Origin: Microbacterium sp. AK009
Lineage (GTDB): Bacteria; Actinomycetota; Actinomycetes; Actinomycetales; Microbacteriaceae
DNA: 64,000 bases
Reading direction: 5' to 3'
Assembly (NCBI RefSeq): GCF_013410955.1
Contig: NZ_JACCCG010000001.1
Coordinates: forward strand, 310,001 to 374,000
Below are positions 42,933 through 51,083 of the stretch, piece after piece. A model generated the notes under the pieces. That model saw nothing but the letters and a program-made list of their open reading frames with translations. It was not told the DNA's origin and ran no database searches. Both the position numbers and the translations under genes were made by a program. The stretch's first letter is position 1, and each line of letters starts with the position of its first letter.

Positions 42933-44483
42933 TCAGCGCTGTGTCGGTTGCCCGACATCCGCGGGTCTGCGGGCCGTGGAGTCGGCGCCCGCCGGACGAT
43001 CACCTCGCTGTGGTGTCGTGGGCGCGGGAGCCGGGACGGGAGCTGCAGCGAGGGGAGCTCCGCGGCGGCGACCGGCGCCCTTGTCCGCCTTGGCGCGACG
43101 GCCCTTCGTCGGCTGCTCCTGGAAGTAGCCGTACCCGTACCCGTATCCGGCGCCGTAGGCGTAGTACGCGTCGGGGCCCTTCGTCGGGACCATCGTCATG
43201 ACCAGGCCCGCGATTTTGGCGCCCACGGTCTGCAGAGCATCCAGCGCGCCACTCAGCTGATGACGGTTCGTCTGACCGGAAGCGACGATCAGGATCGCTC
43301 CGCTCGTCGCCTTGGCAAGAATTGCGGCATCGGTGACAGGGAGAAGCGGCGGAGCGTCGCACAGGACGACGTCGAAGTCACGCTCGAGCACCTCGAGAAG
43401 GGTGTGCATCTGCGCCGACCCGAGCAGCTCGCTGGGGTTCGGCGGCACCTTGCCTGCAGGGAGGACGTAAAGGCTCCGCTGACCCCACGGGAGCATGACG
43501 TCACCGACGCGGGCACGGTTGATGAGCACGTCAGTGAGGCCGGCGCCGCCCTCGATACCCAGGTACTCGGCCACTTTCGGCTTGCGGAGGTCGGTGTCGA
43601 TGAGTGCGACGCGCTTACCCGCATCCGCCAGGGCGATGGCGAGGTTGATGGTTGTCGTCGACTTGCCTTCGCTGGGAACGCTCGAGGTGATGACGAAGCT
43701 GGATCGCCCCTCCATGTCGAGGAACTGCAGGTTGGTACGCAGCGCGCGGAACGACTCCGCTCGCGGACTCAACGGGTCTGCGTGAACGATCAGCGGGCGT
43801 TCCTTGACCTTCGAGTCGAACGGAATCGCGCCGATCATCGGGCGGTCAGTGACCTGCTCGACATCGCGCGGTGACCGGATACGCGTGTCCAATACCGATC
43901 GGAGAACGGCTGCACCGACGCCGAGGGCGAGACCTACCAGTGCGCCGAGCGCGAGATTCAGTGGCACGTTCGGGCTCGACGGTGCGAGCGGCGGCAGGGC
44001 GTCCTTCACCCGCGTCAAGCGGACCGGGCTCACGTCGGAGTCGTTCGGAGTCTCGATCTCCTCCACCGCAGCAGTGAGGCTTGCGGCCAAGGCATTCGCG
44101 ATATCGGCTGCGAGGATCGGGTCGGGATCGGTGACGGTGATGGTGATCAACGTCGTGTTGAGCGCGGACGACGCTTCGACCTTCGCGTCAAGTTGAGCCG
44201 CGGTGATGCCGAGGTCGAGTTCTGCAATCACGGGGTTCATGACGATCGGGGTCGATACCAGGTTGGAGTACGTCGTCACACGGTCCTGCGTGAAGACGTT
44301 GCCCTGCTGCAGTTCCTGAATCGACGTGCCGCTCTGGCTGGACACGAAGACCGTGCTTTGGGTCTCGTATTGCGGGGTTCGCGTCAGCGAGTAGGTGGCG
44401 GCGACACCGATGCCCAAGAGCGTCGCGACCACGATGATCAGCCAGTTTTTCCGCAGAATGCGGATGTAGTCGATGAGCTCCAT
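42933..44483 (-). CDS. Fused polysaccharide co-polymerase and BY-family tyrosine kinase
   Basis: 516 residues; ATG 44483 follows GAGAGG. The N-terminal chain-length-determinant (Wzz) domain has two membrane helices (LIIVVATLLGIGVAATY at about 17-33 and LALGALVGLALGVGAAVLRS near 185). A cytoplasmic kinase domain has SSVPSEGKSTTTINLAIALA (Walker A), VALIDTDLRKP (Walker A prime) and VVLCDAPPLLPVTDA (Walker B). A C-terminal tyrosine cluster (DAYYAYGAGYGYGYGYF) is the expected autophosphorylation site. It controls polymer length and export. It lies 70 bp from the phosphatase gene but 10 kb from the biosynthesis genes. Confidence 0.94.
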   Translation of the reverse strand: MELIDYIRILRKNWLIIVVATLLGIGVAATYSLTRTPQYETQSTVFVSSQSGTSIQELQQGNVFTQDRVTTYSNLVSTPIVMNPVIAELDLGITAAQLDAKVEASSALNTTLITITVTDPDPILAADIANALAASLTAAVEEIETPNDSDVSPVRLTRVKDALPPLAPSSPNVPLNLALGALVGLALGVGAAVLRSVLDTRIRSPRDVEQVTDRPMIGAIPFDSKVKERPLIVHADPLSPRAESFRALRTNLQFLDMEGRSSFVITSSVPSEGKSTTTINLAIALADAGKRVALIDTDLRKPKVAEYLGIEGGAGLTDVLINRARVGDVMLPWGQRSLYVLPAGKVPPNPSELLGSAQMHTLLEVLERDFDVVLCDAPPLLPVTDAAILAKATSGAILIVASGQTNRHQLSGALDALQTVGAKIAGLVMTMVPTKGPDAYYAYGAGYGYGYGYFQEQPTKGRRAKADKGAGRRRGAPLAAAPVPAPAPTTPQRGDRPAGADSTARRPADVGQPTQR

Positions 44484-44553
44484 GGTGCCTCTCGTGTCCC
44501 GAACTTGCGGACCATCCTGCCATGGCGGTGTTTCGGGGGAGTGACCAGTCGCG

Positions 44554-45147
44554 TCAGGTGAGGGCGAGCCTGAGCGCGCGAACCGTCGACGTGACCGCGG
44601 GTTCGAGCTGGGATGCCGACAGCTCGTAGGTCCGACGGGACCGGCCGTACGGGTCGATGACATCATCGTCTGTGGGGTCTTCAGGCGGAAAGACGAGGCC
44701 GCGCTGCGATGCGACCGCGGCGGTGACCGCGCGGACGCGCGCTGACGGATCATCACCGCCGGTATCCGCCGCCATCATCAGCTGGTGGTCGGTCAGCGAG
44801 GCGGCGAGGCGCGCGAACTCTCGGATCGCGAACGTCGAGCGCATCCGCGACGGGGCCAGTTCGACGACCTCGCGGCGGTGGTCCCGCGTCATCGCGAGGA
44901 TGAGGTCGGGCGAAGACAGGTGGTTCTCGTTCAGGAAGCGAGCCTGGTGCGTCGCGGTCTCGGTGGCGGGGATCCCCAGCGCGGCAGCCAGCTCGAGCGT
45001 CTCGGGCGTCATCGGTGCACCGGTCATACCGCGAGTGCCGGCTGAGCTCACCCGGGCATCCAGGGGTGCCAGGCGGGTCCGCAGGAGGTACGCCGCGAGG
45101 GGTGACCGGCAGATGTTGCCCGTGCACACAGTGAGGATCTCGAACAC
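44554..45147 (-). CDS. Low-molecular-weight protein tyrosine phosphatase (Wzb-like)
   Basis: 197 residues from GTG 45147 after AAAGG. The P-loop CTGNICRSP (about 8-16) and the general-acid motif DPYGRS (about 170) are intact. It is somewhat longer than the usual 150-160 residues because of an insertion around 120-160. It lies directly upstream of the BY-kinase gene on the same strand, so it is the expected phosphatase for the kinase's tyrosine cluster. Confidence 0.93.
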   Translation of the reverse strand: MFEILTVCTGNICRSPLAAYLLRTRLAPLDARVSSAGTRGMTGAPMTPETLELAAALGIPATETATHQARFLNENHLSSPDLILAMTRDHRREVVELAPSRMRSTFAIREFARLAASLTDHQLMMAADTGGDDPSARVRAVTAAVASQRGLVFPPEDPTDDDVIDPYGRSRRTYELSASQLEPAVTSTVRALRLALT

Positions 45148-45182
45148 CGGGTTACCTTTCCCCCTCGGGGTAACGTGAGCGA

Positions 45183-45935
45183 GTGCTCGATCACTCTAGC
45201 GACGTCGACACCGCGGTTTCGCGGCGGACGCGGCGACCGAGGACCGACTGGCGACTGGGCGGCAGCACCGTCCGCGCGTGGCGCGAGTGGCTGCTTGCGG
45301 CCGCGCTCGTCGCACTCGGAATCGGCGTGCTGGTCGGCGCACTTATCGAATGGGCGTGGGACGCGTCGGTCGCACCCCTGATCGCAACCGGCGTGGTCGG
45401 TCTGGCGATGCTCGCCGTCGTCGTGCTCGCCTTCAGCCGTTCGCGTCCGGTCGGGCTGCTTCGCCTACGACCACTCGACTTGCTGTGGGGAATCGGGCTC
45501 GGCGTCGCGGTCCGCATCGCCCAGGGGTTCGCGGCCGGCCCCGCTCCTTTGCCGTCCACGACGACGATCGACGGTGCGCCCGCGTCGGAGTGGTGGACCG
45601 TCGACCTGATCGGGGCCGTCGTCTTCGCACCCGTCGTCGAGGAACTCTTCTTCCGAGGCGTATTGCTCGTTGCCGTGTTCACGATCCTGCGGCGACCGCT
45701 CGGACACCTGGCGGCGGGAATCGCCGCGTCGCTGGTGTCGACAGGGCTGTTCGTCCTGCTGCACGCTCTCCCCGGACCAGCCCAGGGGACGGATGTCGTC
45801 GGACTGACGTTGCTCAGTTTGGTCGCCTCCGGGGTGGTGCTCCTCACCGGCCGGATTTGGGGCGCTATCGTGCTTCACGCGGTGTACAACACGTCGTTCG
45901 TCGTGCTCACGGTCGCGGGGACGGTTCTCGCGTAA
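45183..45935 (+). CDS. CPBP-family intramembrane metalloprotease
   Basis: 250 residues from GTG 45183, 35 bp divergent from the phosphatase gene. About six membrane helices and the family motifs are present: EELFFRGVLL (about 155), FVLLHALPG (about 195) and a C-terminal IVLHAVYNTSF with the third metal His. These Abi/CAAX-type proteases cleave within the membrane; the substrate is unknown. Confidence 0.88.
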   Translation: MLDHSSDVDTAVSRRTRRPRTDWRLGGSTVRAWREWLLAAALVALGIGVLVGALIEWAWDASVAPLIATGVVGLAMLAVVVLAFSRSRPVGLLRLRPLDLLWGIGLGVAVRIAQGFAAGPAPLPSTTTIDGAPASEWWTVDLIGAVVFAPVVEELFFRGVLLVAVFTILRRPLGHLAAGIAASLVSTGLFVLLHALPGPAQGTDVVGLTLLSLVASGVVLLTGRIWGAIVLHAVYNTSFVVLTVAGTVLA

Positions 45936-46107
45936 CTCTTCTTCAGAAAAGTTGCCGGCGCAGAAAACCCCGGAATTACGCGGGTTTTCGGCCTCGATGT
46001 CCCCCGAATGGCGGACACGGCGGCGCCAAAACGTTACCTGCTGGAAACGAATCCGGTTGTGGAAACCACTTGCTTGCCCCTTAGCATTGGGGTGCACGGC
46101 GGCTCAG

Positions 46108-46122
46108 CTAGCACACAGCTAG
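46108..46122. promoter_or_regulatory. Small inverted repeat upstream of the LPATG surface protein
   Basis: CTAGC-acaca-GCTAG, 67 bp upstream of the ATG of the sortase-substrate gene, in a 253-bp gap that has lower GC than its surroundings. It may be an operator or part of the 5' untranslated region. No other gene is seen in 45936-46188. Confidence 0.3.
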
Positions 46123-46188
46123 TTCTCATGTCGCTCTCATCTCGCAATTCCATATCCACGCCTAGGACCTTGTGGGGGGTACCAGCGC

Positions 46189-46740
46189 ATGATCAAAAAG
46201 ACTCTTACCGGCATCGGTATTGCCGGCCTTCTCGTTCTCGGAAGCTCGGCTGCGGCGATGGCCGACGGCTACGCATCCGATGTCGAGACGACTGCAGGCG
46301 ACGTGACCCTGACTCCTGGTCAGGCCACCGTCATCACGGCTCAGAATGTTGACGGAACCGTCACGTTCTCGACCAGCGGCGCGGGCGTCAGCGAGAACAC
46401 GCTGACCTCGATTGCTTTCGCTGCCGTCGTGACCAGTGACGACGCCATCAAGCAGGCCGACGAGAACCGCACCGCCCAGGCGACCTTCACTGCGCCGACC
46501 GCGGGAGGTACGTACCGGATCGACATCACCGACGGTGACGGCGACACTGACAGCATCACCGTGACCGTTGCCTCTGCCAGCAGCGGTGGCGCCGGTGGTA
46601 CCGGCGGCACGCTGCCCGCGACCGGTTCGGACGCCGTTCCGGCCGCCGCCATCTGGCTCGGTGCGGGCGCCGTCGGCCTCGGTGGCATCGCCATCACCGC
46701 CGCTGTGGCTCGTCGCCGCGCTGCTGCCAACGCCGAGTAA
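46189..46740 (+). CDS. LPATG-anchored small surface protein
   Basis: 183 residues. The signal peptide (about 1-25, MIKKTLTGIGIAGLLVLGSS, cleavage after MA) precedes an Ig-like beta domain, a Gly/Ser linker and a C-terminal cell-wall sorting signal LPATG with hydrophobic segment and tail ARRRAAANAE. The first Lys codons and strong stop hairpin suggest high expression. GGGGGG lies nine bases before the ATG. It should be linked to the wall by a sortase not present in this window. The function of the Ig-like part is unknown. Confidence 0.85.
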   Translation: MIKKTLTGIGIAGLLVLGSSAAAMADGYASDVETTAGDVTLTPGQATVITAQNVDGTVTFSTSGAGVSENTLTSIAFAAVVTSDDAIKQADENRTAQATFTAPTAGGTYRIDITDGDGDTDSITVTVASASSGGAGGTGGTLPATGSDAVPAAAIWLGAGAVGLGGIAITAAVARRRAAANAE

Positions 46741-46770
46741 GGCTCGCGGCCTCAGCGCAACACACCACAC

Positions 46771-46800
46771 AGCGACCCCGGGCAATTGCCCGGGGTCGCT
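46771..46800 (+). terminator. Strong hairpin terminator after the LPATG gene
   Basis: A perfect 30-bp palindrome: stem AGCGACCCCGGGC with central AATT loop and the exact complement, 31 bp after the stop codon. It is followed by GTCGTTG. This is the clearest terminator in the window. Confidence 0.8.
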
Positions 46801-46846
46801 GTCGTTGCGTCGTGCGAAGGCGGGCATTGCGGATAGCATTTTCTCC

Positions 46847-47593
46847 ATGTCATCCGTCCCGGGCGTCACCCCGGGGCAGCCGTATCTCTTCACCCGGTCG
46901 TACCACCAGCCCTGGCGGGCGCTCCTCGTCGCCGCCGGCGGGTTCGGGGCTGCGGCTCTCCTTCTCTTCGTCGTCGATGCGACCGGGCCCATGTGGGCGG
47001 GGATGCCCGCGTGGCTCGCGGCGGTTGCGTCGATCTTCGCTGCCAATGCGCCCCTGGTGGTCGCGATCGTCGCTGCCGCCGCATTCACGTCGATCGTGGG
47101 CTTCGCGCGGGCCACCGGCGTCCGGCACTGGGTCTGGACCGACCTCTTGTATGGGCTCTTCGTCGCAATCGTCGCGCGCGCAATCGTCGAACTCTTCGCG
47201 CCGACGCTCGGCGGGTTCGGCGGACCCCTCGGCGGAGCACTGTCGAGCGATGCGACGCTCGCGCTCGCGGTCGCCGCGTCAGCCGCGGTGATCATCTCGC
47301 CCATCGTGGAGGAGTTGTACTTCCGCGGACTGATGGTGCGCGCGCTGCTCGACGCACTCGCGGACGCGGGGCGAGTGGGGGCGTCGATCGTCGCAGTCAC
47401 GACGTCGACCGCTGCCTTCGTGCTTCTGCACGTCGTCGCGGCAGGGGTGCTCGTGCCGGTCGGACTGATCGTCGGGTCGCTCGTGGTCGGCGTCGGGTGT
47501 GGCGTGCTAACTGTTGTCACCGGGCGGCTGTGGGCGGCGATCGTCGCGCACGTGCTGTACAACGCCTCGGGGTTGGCGCTGCTGCTCTGGTGA
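46847..47593 (+). CDS. Second CPBP-family intramembrane metalloprotease
   Basis: 248 residues; the ATG at 46847 begins the recognisable protein but lacks a clear ribosome site. Six to seven membrane helices carry EELYFRGLMVRALL (about 160), FVLLHVVAAG and IVAHVLYNASGL. It has the same fold as the protein at 45183 but is clearly diverged; the two flank the LPATG gene. The substrate is unknown. Confidence 0.87.
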   Translation: MSSVPGVTPGQPYLFTRSYHQPWRALLVAAGGFGAAALLLFVVDATGPMWAGMPAWLAAVASIFAANAPLVVAIVAAAAFTSIVGFARATGVRHWVWTDLLYGLFVAIVARAIVELFAPTLGGFGGPLGGALSSDATLALAVAASAAVIISPIVEELYFRGLMVRALLDALADAGRVGASIVAVTTSTAAFVLLHVVAAGVLVPVGLIVGSLVVGVGCGVLTVVTGRLWAAIVAHVLYNASGLALLLW

Positions 47594-47596
47594 GGC

Positions 47597-47630
47597 TGCG
47601 TTTCGGCGCGCTGCGCTCGCTCAACGACCA
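47597..47630. repeat. Half copy of a REP-like element
   Basis: TGCGTTTCGGCGC then GCTGCGCTCGCTCAACGACC is nearly the same as the left arm of the long inverted repeat at 58216-58300. It lies directly after a CPBP gene. Only one arm is present here, so it could be a degraded or solo unit. Confidence 0.6.
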
Positions 47631-47639
47631 CAGGTAGGT

Positions 47640-47816
47640 GGCGAGAGAGAGGCCGAGCACGAGGTGGCGCTGCCGCCGGGCGAGTGGGTCGACGCGTTCC
47701 GCGGCGAGCGGGTGTCGGGCGGGGTCGTTCTGCGGCGGAGCGTCGAGCACGAGGTGGTGCCGGTGTACGTGCGCACCGAGGCGTGGGAGGAGATGCGGGC
47801 GGTCTTCGGGCGGTGA
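47640..47816 (+). pseudogene. C-terminal remnant of a GH31-like glycosidase
   Basis: The frame ending at 47816 gives EVALPPGEWVDAFRGERVSG then HEVVPVYVRTEAWEEMRAVF. It matches the usual last 50 residues of alpha-glucosidase or alpha-xylosidase proteins, where LPxGxWxDxWTGE and PVYVRAG are conserved. No catalytic domain is upstream; a REP-like half element and the CPBP gene are there instead. It is probably the scar of a deletion. Confidence 0.55.
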
Positions 47817-47885
47817 CGAAGCGACGCGGCCCGGGCCGGACGCCGAAGCGTCGAGCCCGGGCCGCAGTGGCACCCGAGGGGGAGG

Positions 47886-49727
47886 TCAGACGAACACGAG
47901 CGAGTTCGACACCGAGATGAGGGTGACGACTGCCGCGTTCACGAAGCCACCGATGTACGGGTTGTTCGTCGCGCGGTAGATCTTCCGGCTGATCACCGCC
48001 GCCACCGCGAGGATCAGGATGACGGGGAACAGCCAGATGCTGAAAATGCCTCCGAAGCCCGGGATCGTCTCGCCGGTGATGAAGAACGTCGTGTACTGCA
48101 GCACCACGAGGATGATCGGGCCGAGGGCGTTGAACACGGCCAGCACGAGGGTGTTCAGCCACTCCTTGCCCGCCAGCGTGAAGCGGTTGAACCCGTTGAT
48201 CGCGACCGAGTTGGCGAAGAAGTACACCAGGAACAGCGGCAGCACGAGGAGCGCGAACCAGATCTTGTCGGGCGTGAATACCTTCACCGCGACCACCCAG
48301 AGGCGGAAGTCGGTCGTGAAGAAGTAGTCCAGCACGAACACGATGAGGAACGCGGCCACCACCGTGACGAGCGCCAGCGCGATGCCCTGGAAGAACCGAC
48401 CCCAGCCGGGCAGTACGCCCGACGCGCGGAGGTCTTGGCCGCTCTCGCGCCCGAAGACCAGGTACGACACCACCATGATGACGATGGCCGCGAGACCGTT
48501 GATCGCCGCCCAGATGCCGATGAACCACGGCACGCCGGGTGCGATGAGGTTGGTGACACCGAACGCGATGCCGCCGGCCCACGGTGCTTGGCTGAGCAGC
48601 ACGTAGCTGACCGCCGAGATGCCGACCGAGAGCGCGAGTCCGCCCCAGAACCAGGCGAGGCCCTTGCGGGTCGGTGCAGCGGCGGGCAGGGTCTCGCTTA
48701 CACGGAGCCGGGCGAACGCGGGAACGGTGAGCATGGCGCGGGTGAAGGCGACGAGGAAGATGCCGAAACCGACGAGGCCGATCGTGGTGAAGACCTCCTT
48801 GATCTGCCAGATCTGGTTGCTCGCGGGGATCGGGTTCGGAGCGCCCAGCGATTCCTCGAAGAAGTCGACGAGGTGGCCGACGGCGGCGCTCGAGATCGTC
48901 GACCACGGGTGCGTCTGCGGCAGCGAGTAGATGACGCGCATCGCCTCTTCGCCGTCGACGTTCTCGGTGTAGACCTCGAAGCCGTCCCGCTCCTCGGCCT
49001 CGGCCGGGTCGGCACCGAACGACAGGAACGACTGCGCGTTCGGGGTGGAGAGGAACTCGCGCGGCGGGGTCAAGGCGTTGCCCTCGGCGTCGTAGCTGCG
49101 GAAGAAGAACTCGTCGTACTGCGCCTGCACGATGCCGGTGTCGCGGGAGCCGTAGACGTTGGTGTACGCGCCCTCTTCATCGGTGTAGACCGCGTCGTTG
49201 TCGACCAGCAGCACCGAGGCGATCAGCGGGGTGTCAGCCTCGTTGTCGAGCGCGACGGAGAAATTCGCGGCGCGGGCGCCGTTGGAGTGCCCCGAGACGC
49301 CGATGCGCTCGGTGTCGACATAGGGCAGGTCGGCGAGGAGCTTCACGGTGTCGTGCATTCCGGTGCCGCCGACCGCCTCCTCACCCGCCGGCAGCGGGTC
49401 TGAGTCGCCGTGGCCGTACATGTCGATCGAGACGACGACATATCCGCGACGAGCGAGCTCGACGTAGTTCGCCGTCTGCATCTCGCGGTTGTTCCACCAG
49501 CCGTGGCTGACGACGATCGCGGGGCGTGGGTCGTCGGCCGAGGCCGCCACTGGCTTGAACAGCAGCGCATTCATCTCGCGGCCCGAGGCCGCCTCCCATT
49601 GCATGTCCTTCACCTCGACGTTGCCGCCGGCGGTCTGCACCAGCGACGCACCCACAGCAGACACGAGCATGAGAACGAGCGAGAACACCAGCCAGAAGCT
49701 GTTGCGCCGCAGAAGTCGTTGCCTCAT
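47886..49727 (-). CDS. Alpha/beta hydrolase with large membrane domain
   Basis: 613 residues. A signal-anchor helix (about 10-30) leads into an extracytoplasmic alpha/beta hydrolase domain (about 40-300) with AIVVSHGWWNNREMQTANYV, IDMYGHGDSDP and the nucleophile elbow GVSGHSNGARAANF (Ser near 146). About ten membrane helices follow (310-613). This fusion recurs in actinobacteria and firmicutes, but its substrate is not known to me. A LacI-type palindrome lies 28 bp upstream of the ATG, which suggests sugar-linked control. Confidence 0.82.
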   Translation of the reverse strand: MRQRLLRRNSFWLVFSLVLMLVSAVGASLVQTAGGNVEVKDMQWEAASGREMNALLFKPVAASADDPRPAIVVSHGWWNNREMQTANYVELARRGYVVVSIDMYGHGDSDPLPAGEEAVGGTGMHDTVKLLADLPYVDTERIGVSGHSNGARAANFSVALDNEADTPLIASVLLVDNDAVYTDEEGAYTNVYGSRDTGIVQAQYDEFFFRSYDAEGNALTPPREFLSTPNAQSFLSFGADPAEAEERDGFEVYTENVDGEEAMRVIYSLPQTHPWSTISSAAVGHLVDFFEESLGAPNPIPASNQIWQIKEVFTTIGLVGFGIFLVAFTRAMLTVPAFARLRVSETLPAAAPTRKGLAWFWGGLALSVGISAVSYVLLSQAPWAGGIAFGVTNLIAPGVPWFIGIWAAINGLAAIVIMVVSYLVFGRESGQDLRASGVLPGWGRFFQGIALALVTVVAAFLIVFVLDYFFTTDFRLWVVAVKVFTPDKIWFALLVLPLFLVYFFANSVAINGFNRFTLAGKEWLNTLVLAVFNALGPIILVVLQYTTFFITGETIPGFGGIFSIWLFPVILILAVAAVISRKIYRATNNPYIGGFVNAAVVTLISVSNSLVFV

Positions 49728-49754
49728 TGAATCCTGAACTCCCTTGTCGGATCC

Positions 49755-49770
49755 CTGGAACCGTTTCCAG
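49755..49770. promoter_or_regulatory. Candidate LacI-family operator of the membrane hydrolase gene
   Basis: Inverted repeat CTGGAA-ccgt-TTCCAG, 28 bp upstream of the ATG at 49727. It resembles the general GAAACGTTTC-like palindromes bound by LacI-family repressors. It differs from the sites of the LacI operon at 13 kb. Confidence 0.5.
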
Positions 49771-49952
49771 AGCCGTCGAGAACCCTATCCATTCGCTGAG
49801 AGCGTGAAAGCACATTCCGCCGCAGCTGGACGAATGTGCACAGATGTGCGCTCGCTGCGGAGGACGGCGCGCCGAAAGAGGTGCGCATCCGTGCAGAAGA
49901 CGCGGCGTGGCGCGGAGCGATGCGCGCTCGGCCGGTCGATGATCAACAGAAC

Positions 49953-49990
49953 AGGTGCCGTGCCCCGCTGTGGGACGGGTCACGGCACCT
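49953..49990 (-). terminator. Candidate terminator of the BLUF operon
   Basis: Ten-base arms AGGTGCCGTG/CACGGCACCT around an 18-base loop, downstream of the BLUF gene on its strand. Read on the minus strand, it is followed by GTTCTGTTG. Confidence 0.5.
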
Positions 49991-50215
49991 GCGACTCTGG
50001 GGGTCGGCGATCGGCGTCGCGTTCTGGGTCGCGACGAGTGCCGGCCAGCCGACCGAGCGAGGTTTTCGGCCGCAGGTGTTCGGGTGACCTGCGGTTCCTG
50101 GGTAGAGCCTGCGTACCGCCGGGCTCTCAGTACTGACGCTACTTCATAGGCGCCGGAACGGATGGGCTCAGGGCGAGATGAGGGTGATTGCGGGGCGAAT
50201 TTTCGGGATTGGCCC

Positions 50216-50665
50216 CTACGTGCGGGCGCTGCGGGCCTTGACCCACAGGCCGATGTCGTGGACGGCGCGGGCGGCGCTGCCCGGGCTCTCCGCAGCATCC
50301 AGATCGTCGAAAGAGTCGCGGAAGCCTCGCGGCAGCGCGCGCTGCGGCGTCGCGACAGGACGGAACTCCATGGTCCAGTCGCCGAACTGGCGCTCGTCGA
50401 TCGGCTCGTCGAGCACGATGCGGATGTCGTCGTGACGCGGGTCTGCGGTGATGGTGGCCACCAGGCTCTCCACGGAGTCGCGCGGGCCTTCGAGCACCTG
50501 CACGAACCGGCCGTCGCGGTAGAGCAGCACGCCCGTCACGCCCGACTGGGCGTTGTTCTCACGGCTCTCGGTGAGGATGTCACGGAGGGCGTCGTCGCCG
50601 ACGTCCGTCCGGGCGCGGCTGACGTAGACGACCGACACGAGCTCGTCGCCGGTGGTGATGCTCAT
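50216..50665 (-). CDS. BLUF-domain blue-light photoreceptor
   Basis: 149 residues; ATG 50665 overlaps the upstream stop (ATGA) and has GGGAGG seven bases before it. The BLUF flavin-binding fold covers about 8-105, with SVVYVSRA (light-active Tyr), SRENNAQSGVTGVLLY (conserved Asn), GRFVQVLEGPRDSV (conserved Gln), DPRHDDIRIV, and DERQFGDWTMEF (conserved Trp and Met). All residues of the photocycle are present, so it should be light-active. There is a 40-residue C-terminal tail but no effector domain, so it must act through a partner, perhaps the coupled small protein. Confidence 0.93.
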   Translation of the reverse strand: MSITTGDELVSVVYVSRARTDVGDDALRDILTESRENNAQSGVTGVLLYRDGRFVQVLEGPRDSVESLVATITADPRHDDIRIVLDEPIDERQFGDWTMEFRPVATPQRALPRGFRDSFDDLDAAESPGSAARAVHDIGLWVKARSART

Positions 50666-50922
50666 GCCATTGCCTCCCGGTCGTGGTGGGCGAGCAGCAG
50701 GGCCATCGCCTGCCGGCGGTCGGGCGCCTCGCCGACCTGGCGGGAGCGGCCGTTGAAGACGCGATAGGTGCCGTCGGCCTCGCGGTCGAGGTAGCCGAGG
50801 AAGACGCCGTCGCGGTTGGCGACGTAGAAGCCGTCTTCGACGCGCGACCACAGCACGCCGTACGAGGAGGGTGTTGCGGCGTCGGCGCCGCTGAGCGGAT
50901 CGGGGGCCAGTGATGAAGCCAT
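50662..50922 (-). CDS. Small unknown protein coupled to the BLUF gene
   Basis: 86 residues, not recognised. The sequence is acidic and aromatic, with GVLWSRVEDGFYVANRDGVF and LGYLDREADGTYRVFNG, suggesting a small beta-sheet domain. An Ala-rich helix near the end (DRRQAMALLLAHH) could be an interaction surface. It overlaps the BLUF start by ATGA, so the two are translationally coupled and made in fixed ratio. It may be the BLUF output partner (inferred). Confidence 0.7.
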   Translation of the reverse strand: MASSLAPDPLSGADAATPSSYGVLWSRVEDGFYVANRDGVFLGYLDREADGTYRVFNGRSRQVGEAPDRRQAMALLLAHHDREAMA

Positions 50923-51083
50923 TGCTTCATTCTGCGTGGGGGTGCGCGGCGGGAGGAGGAGGTTGCGTCGGGGCGAAGAGTATGTCAGTGGATGAGTCGG
51001 GGCGGGGTGCTGCGTGCGCGGCGGGGCGGGGCGGCGGGACGTTCGACCCGCACCCGGCCCGCGGACGCGACGACCGTGGGCGT

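Larger units (their letters stand above)
49728..50215. other. Non-coding region upstream of the membrane hydrolase
   Basis: 488 bp between two minus-strand genes. It holds a LacI-like palindrome at its left end and a long hairpin near the middle, described separately. Open frames here have unlikely composition and no ribosome sites, so no gene is called. Confidence 0.5.

Noticed and set aside
46162..48906. 914-codon minus-strand open frame
   Set aside because: It runs antisense to the LPATG and CPBP genes and out of frame with the hydrolase. Its composition is that of a shadow, and the real products on both strands have clear motifs.
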